DNA from: Variovorax sp. PBL-H6
GTDB taxonomy: Bacteria; Pseudomonadota; Gammaproteobacteria; Burkholderiales; Burkholderiaceae_C
Reading direction: 5' to 3'
DNA: 64,000 bases
Assembly (NCBI RefSeq): GCF_901827155.1
Contig: NZ_LR594659.1
Location: forward strand, 3,844,001-3,908,000
Positions 61,712-64,000 of this stretch are shown in pieces. Each line of letters begins with the position of its first letter. The stretch's first letter is position 1. The position numbers and the translations under genes were made by a program. Below the pieces are notes generated by a model. It had not been told where the DNA came from. It did no database searches and saw only the letters and a list, made by a program, of their open reading frames with translations.

Positions 61712-63436
61712 TCAGGGTTTGCCGGCCGAGATCCTGGCATGCATCGCGGCCCTGTAGCCGAACACCATTGCAGGGCCGATGGTGGTGCCCGGTCCCGGAT
61801 AGGCACCGCGCATCGCCGAGGCCATGTCGTTGCCGACCGCGTAGAGGCCTTCGATGGCGCGCCCACCCGCGTCGAGCACGCGCGCGTCCTCGTCGGTGCG
61901 CAGGCCCGCATCGGCGGCCGCATCGGCCGGCCACAGCGCCATTGCGCAGAAAGGCGCCTGCGCGATCGGGCCGAGACAGGGATTGGGGCCGTGCGCGAGG
62001 TCGCCGTTGAAGCGGCTGACCTCGGTGCTGCCCTTGCCGAAATCAGCATCGACGCCGGTCCTTGCAAACTCATTGTTCCGCGCGACGCTGTCCCGGAGAC
62101 CCTGCGCATCGACGCCGATGGCCTGCGCGAGGCCCTCGATCGTTTCGGCACACGTCAGGTAGCCGCTCTTCACGTGCGGCTGCAGGTCGGTCGTGCCCGG
62201 ATGGACGAGGCCCAGGCCGTACTTGTGCACGAACGCGGCGTCGCACACCACCCAGGCGGGAATGGCCGGGGTGGTCGCGTGCCGCGCCACCATGTCCTGG
62301 CAGAAGTAGTGGTAGGAACCGCCCTCGTTGGTGAAGCGCATGCCGGCCGTATCGACGGCGATCAGTCCCGGCTTGGCGCGATCGAGGAACAGGTGGGCGA
62401 ACAGCCCCGTCGGCCCGCGCCGGGGCCGCGTCACCGACACCGGCTGCCAGAACACGCCCGCGCCGCCCGTCGCGCCGTCGAGCGCGGCACCGGCCTTCAT
62501 GCCGGCGCGGACGCCGTCGCCCTGGTTGCCTTCGAAGACCAGCGAGGGCCAGCGCGCATGGCCGGGGGGCATAAGCTGCTCGCGCAGGCGCGCGTCGCGC
62601 CCGAAGCCGCCGGTCGCGAGCACGACGCCGCGGCGCGCGCGCACGTCGAAGCTCTGCCCGCCGCGCAGCAACCGCGCGCCCGCAACGTGGCGTTCATCCT
62701 CGAGCAACGCGTCGAGCCGGGTGCCGAACGACACCTCCACGCCGGCATCGCGCAGGCTTGCATAGAAGCGCGCCACCAGCGCGTTGCCCATCACGAGCCG
62801 CGTGCCGCGCGCATGGCGCACGCGGTCGCCGAGATAGCGCAGCACCAGGGCCGCGGAGTGCCTGAAGCTCGCCCATGACTTGAATCGGCCCACCAGGTGG
62901 CCGATGTCCGCCTTACCGACCATCATGCCGCCCAGCACCATGAACTCGCGCATCGGTGCACGGATGCGGCCGAACTCCGCGCCGAGCTTGCGGCCGTCGA
63001 AGGGCAGCGGCGCGAGGGCGCGCCCGAAGACGCGTGAGCCCGGGATATCGACGTAGTCCGGGTGCCGGCCCGCCGGCACGAACTGCAACTGCGTGCGCCG
63101 CGCGAGCTCGTCGACGATCGCGGGGCCGCTGCGCAGGTAGGCCTCGCGCAGCGCGCGCCCTTCACCCGAGGGAACGAGCCCGTCGAGGTAGCGCATCGCA
63201 TCCTCGATGCTGTCCTCGAAGCCGGCCTCGCGGCTCGCGCGTGTGGCCGGTACCCAGATGGTGCCGGCCGATGTGGCCGTGGTGCCGCCGACCTGCTCGG
63301 TGGCTTCGCACAGCAGCACGTCGAGGCCTTCGAGCGCCGCCACCAGAGCGGCGGTCATGCCGCCTGCACCGGCACCCACCACGATCAGGTCGACCTCGGG
63401 TTTCAGGGCCGCGGGATCCGGCGGGCGTTCAGTCAT
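61712..63436 (-). CDS. FAD-dependent 3-ketosteroid-delta1-dehydrogenase-like oxidoreductase
   Basis: A 574-aa flavoprotein of the KstD/fumarate-reductase flavoprotein family. GAGAGG (21-26) starts the FAD domain, EQVGGTTATSAGTIWVPA follows, and the C-terminus AYPGPGTTIGPAMVFGYRAAMHA matches the FAD-binding end of ketosteroid dehydrogenases. These enzymes introduce a double bond next to a ring ketone. No signal peptide is present. It is divergent from a MarR gene and lies upstream of the nitronate-monooxygenase/crotonase/thiolase unit. Confidence 0.88.
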   Translation of the reverse strand: MTERPPDPAALKPEVDLIVVGAGAGGMTAALVAALEGLDVLLCEATEQVGGTTATSAGTIWVPATRASREAGFEDSIEDAMRYLDGLVPSGEGRALREAYLRSGPAIVDELARRTQLQFVPAGRHPDYVDIPGSRVFGRALAPLPFDGRKLGAEFGRIRAPMREFMVLGGMMVGKADIGHLVGRFKSWASFRHSAALVLRYLGDRVRHARGTRLVMGNALVARFYASLRDAGVEVSFGTRLDALLEDERHVAGARLLRGGQSFDVRARRGVVLATGGFGRDARLREQLMPPGHARWPSLVFEGNQGDGVRAGMKAGAALDGATGGAGVFWQPVSVTRPRRGPTGLFAHLFLDRAKPGLIAVDTAGMRFTNEGGSYHYFCQDMVARHATTPAIPAWVVCDAAFVHKYGLGLVHPGTTDLQPHVKSGYLTCAETIEGLAQAIGVDAQGLRDSVARNNEFARTGVDADFGKGSTEVSRFNGDLAHGPNPCLGPIAQAPFCAMALWPADAAADAGLRTDEDARVLDAGGRAIEGLYAVGNDMASAMRGAYPGPGTTIGPAMVFGYRAAMHARISAGKP

Positions 63437-63561
63437 GGGGCTTCTCCGGTGCCGGCACGGTATCCGGCTTGAAGTTCGTCTTGATGCATGAGGGTGCCGT
63501 GCAGGCCGATCGCCATGGGCTTGACGCCACAATCGGTCGTGCAAAACGGAGCTTGAACAGA

Positions 63562-64000
63562 ATGTCGAACGAGATGTACCTCACGCCGGGCCACCTGCTG
63601 CGGCGCGCTCACCAGATCGCCGCCACCATCTCGGCCGAGGAACTGGCCGACCTGGGACTGACGACGGTGCAGTACACGACCCTCGTTTCGGTGCACGACA
63701 ACCCCGGCATAGACATCACGGCCCTGTCCGGCCTGGTCGCCTACGACCGCTCGACGCTCGGCGGGGTGCTCGACCGGCTGGAGGAGAAGAAGCTGATCGA
63801 ACGCAAGGCTGCGGACAGCGACAAGCGCGTTCGCCTGCTCTACACGACGCGCCAGGGCGGAAAGCTCGCGAACGACTCCGTGGCCGCGTCGCTGCGCGCG
63901 CAAGAGCGCATCCTCGGGCCGCTCGGCGCCGGCGAGCGCGCACAGCTCACGCGCCTCCTGGCCAAGCTCATCCGGCTGCAGACGCACAACCTGCCCGCGT
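63562..64000 (+). CDS. MarR-family transcriptional regulator 2 (3' end beyond window)
   Basis: 146 residues are visible and no stop is reached. The winged helix contains LTTVQYTTLVSVHDNPGIDITALSGLVAYDRSTLGGVLDRLEEKKLIERK, followed by the wing (DSDKRVRLLYTT) and dimerisation helices. GGAG lies 9 nt before the ATG. It is divergent from the KstD-like gene and is a candidate regulator of it and of the units downstream. Confidence 0.92.
   Translation, partial: MSNEMYLTPGHLLRRAHQIAATISAEELADLGLTTVQYTTLVSVHDNPGIDITALSGLVAYDRSTLGGVLDRLEEKKLIERKAADSDKRVRLLYTTRQGGKLANDSVAASLRAQERILGPLGAGERAQLTRLLAKLIRLQTHNLPA

Noticed and set aside
1..64000. CRISPR arrays, insertion sequences and rRNA genes
   Set aside because: No regularly spaced repeats, transposase genes with terminal inverted repeats, or rRNA segments were seen.

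Overview
The window is a high-GC chromosomal segment of a betaproteobacterium of the Comamonadaceae, most probably Variovorax-like. The reasons are the housekeeping gene families and their order (trxA-rho, rpmE2, a complete pst-pho operon, ppx/ppk), three orphan Bug-type (TctC) periplasmic binding proteins, and a dense set of aliphatic and alicyclic catabolic genes. Genus is inferred from gene content only.

Layout. (1) 1-9.8 kb, core genes: a partial BaiN-type flavoprotein, a single gene fusing AddB-like and AddA-like recombination subunits, divergent trxA and rho, a Gfo/Idh/MocA oxidoreductase and rpmE2 with a clear terminator. (2) 9.85-12.9 kb: a multi-pass membrane protein and a MATE exporter, overlapping by TTGA. 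(3) 12.9-27.7 kb, phosphate and polyphosphate block: on the minus strand pstS-pstC-(two tandem 20-codon mini-ORFs)-pstA-pstB-phoU-phoB-phoR; on the plus strand ppx; on the minus strand an OlsB-like acyltransferase, ppk1 and sixA. Pho-box-like 11-bp repeats precede pstS, ppx, ppk1 and, more weakly, the OlsB-like gene. A cNMP-domain/thioredoxin-reductase-like protein and a glutathione transferase follow. (4) 27.7-30.5 kb: tRNA-Pro(UGG) and tRNA-Arg(UCU) flank a prophage remnant with a holin, nested Rz/Rz1-type spanins, small phage ORFs, signs of frameshift decay, and a two-gene cassette that looks lower in GC. (5) 30.5-64 kb: a large catabolic island.

The catabolic island encodes a Baeyer-Villiger monooxygenase with a divergent HSL-family hydrolase (possible lactonase), a 3-ketosteroid-dehydrogenase-like flavoprotein, two nitronate-monooxygenase-family flavoproteins, two ADP-forming acyl-CoA synthetases, three acyl-CoA dehydrogenase genes (one a fused double-domain protein), three crotonases, a MaoC-type hydratase, two thiolase-family proteins (one paired with a DUF35 OB-fold protein), three SDRs, an aldo/keto reductase, three Bug proteins, a Tat-exported ABC binding protein, two GntR/FadR-type regulators and two MarR regulators. 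Together they suggest uptake and beta-oxidation-like breakdown of an alicyclic or isoprenoid/steroid-like ketone or acid; the substrate is unknown. FadR-type operators (TGGtCTgACCA-like) recur at four promoters. A second 18-bp motif, AGGTTGNNNNGTCAACYT, occurs at two.

No stretch over 300 bases lacks a feature. The longest open stretches are the 52,944-53,141 divergent promoter and 27,820-27,961 after the tRNA-Pro terminator, where I see no gene.
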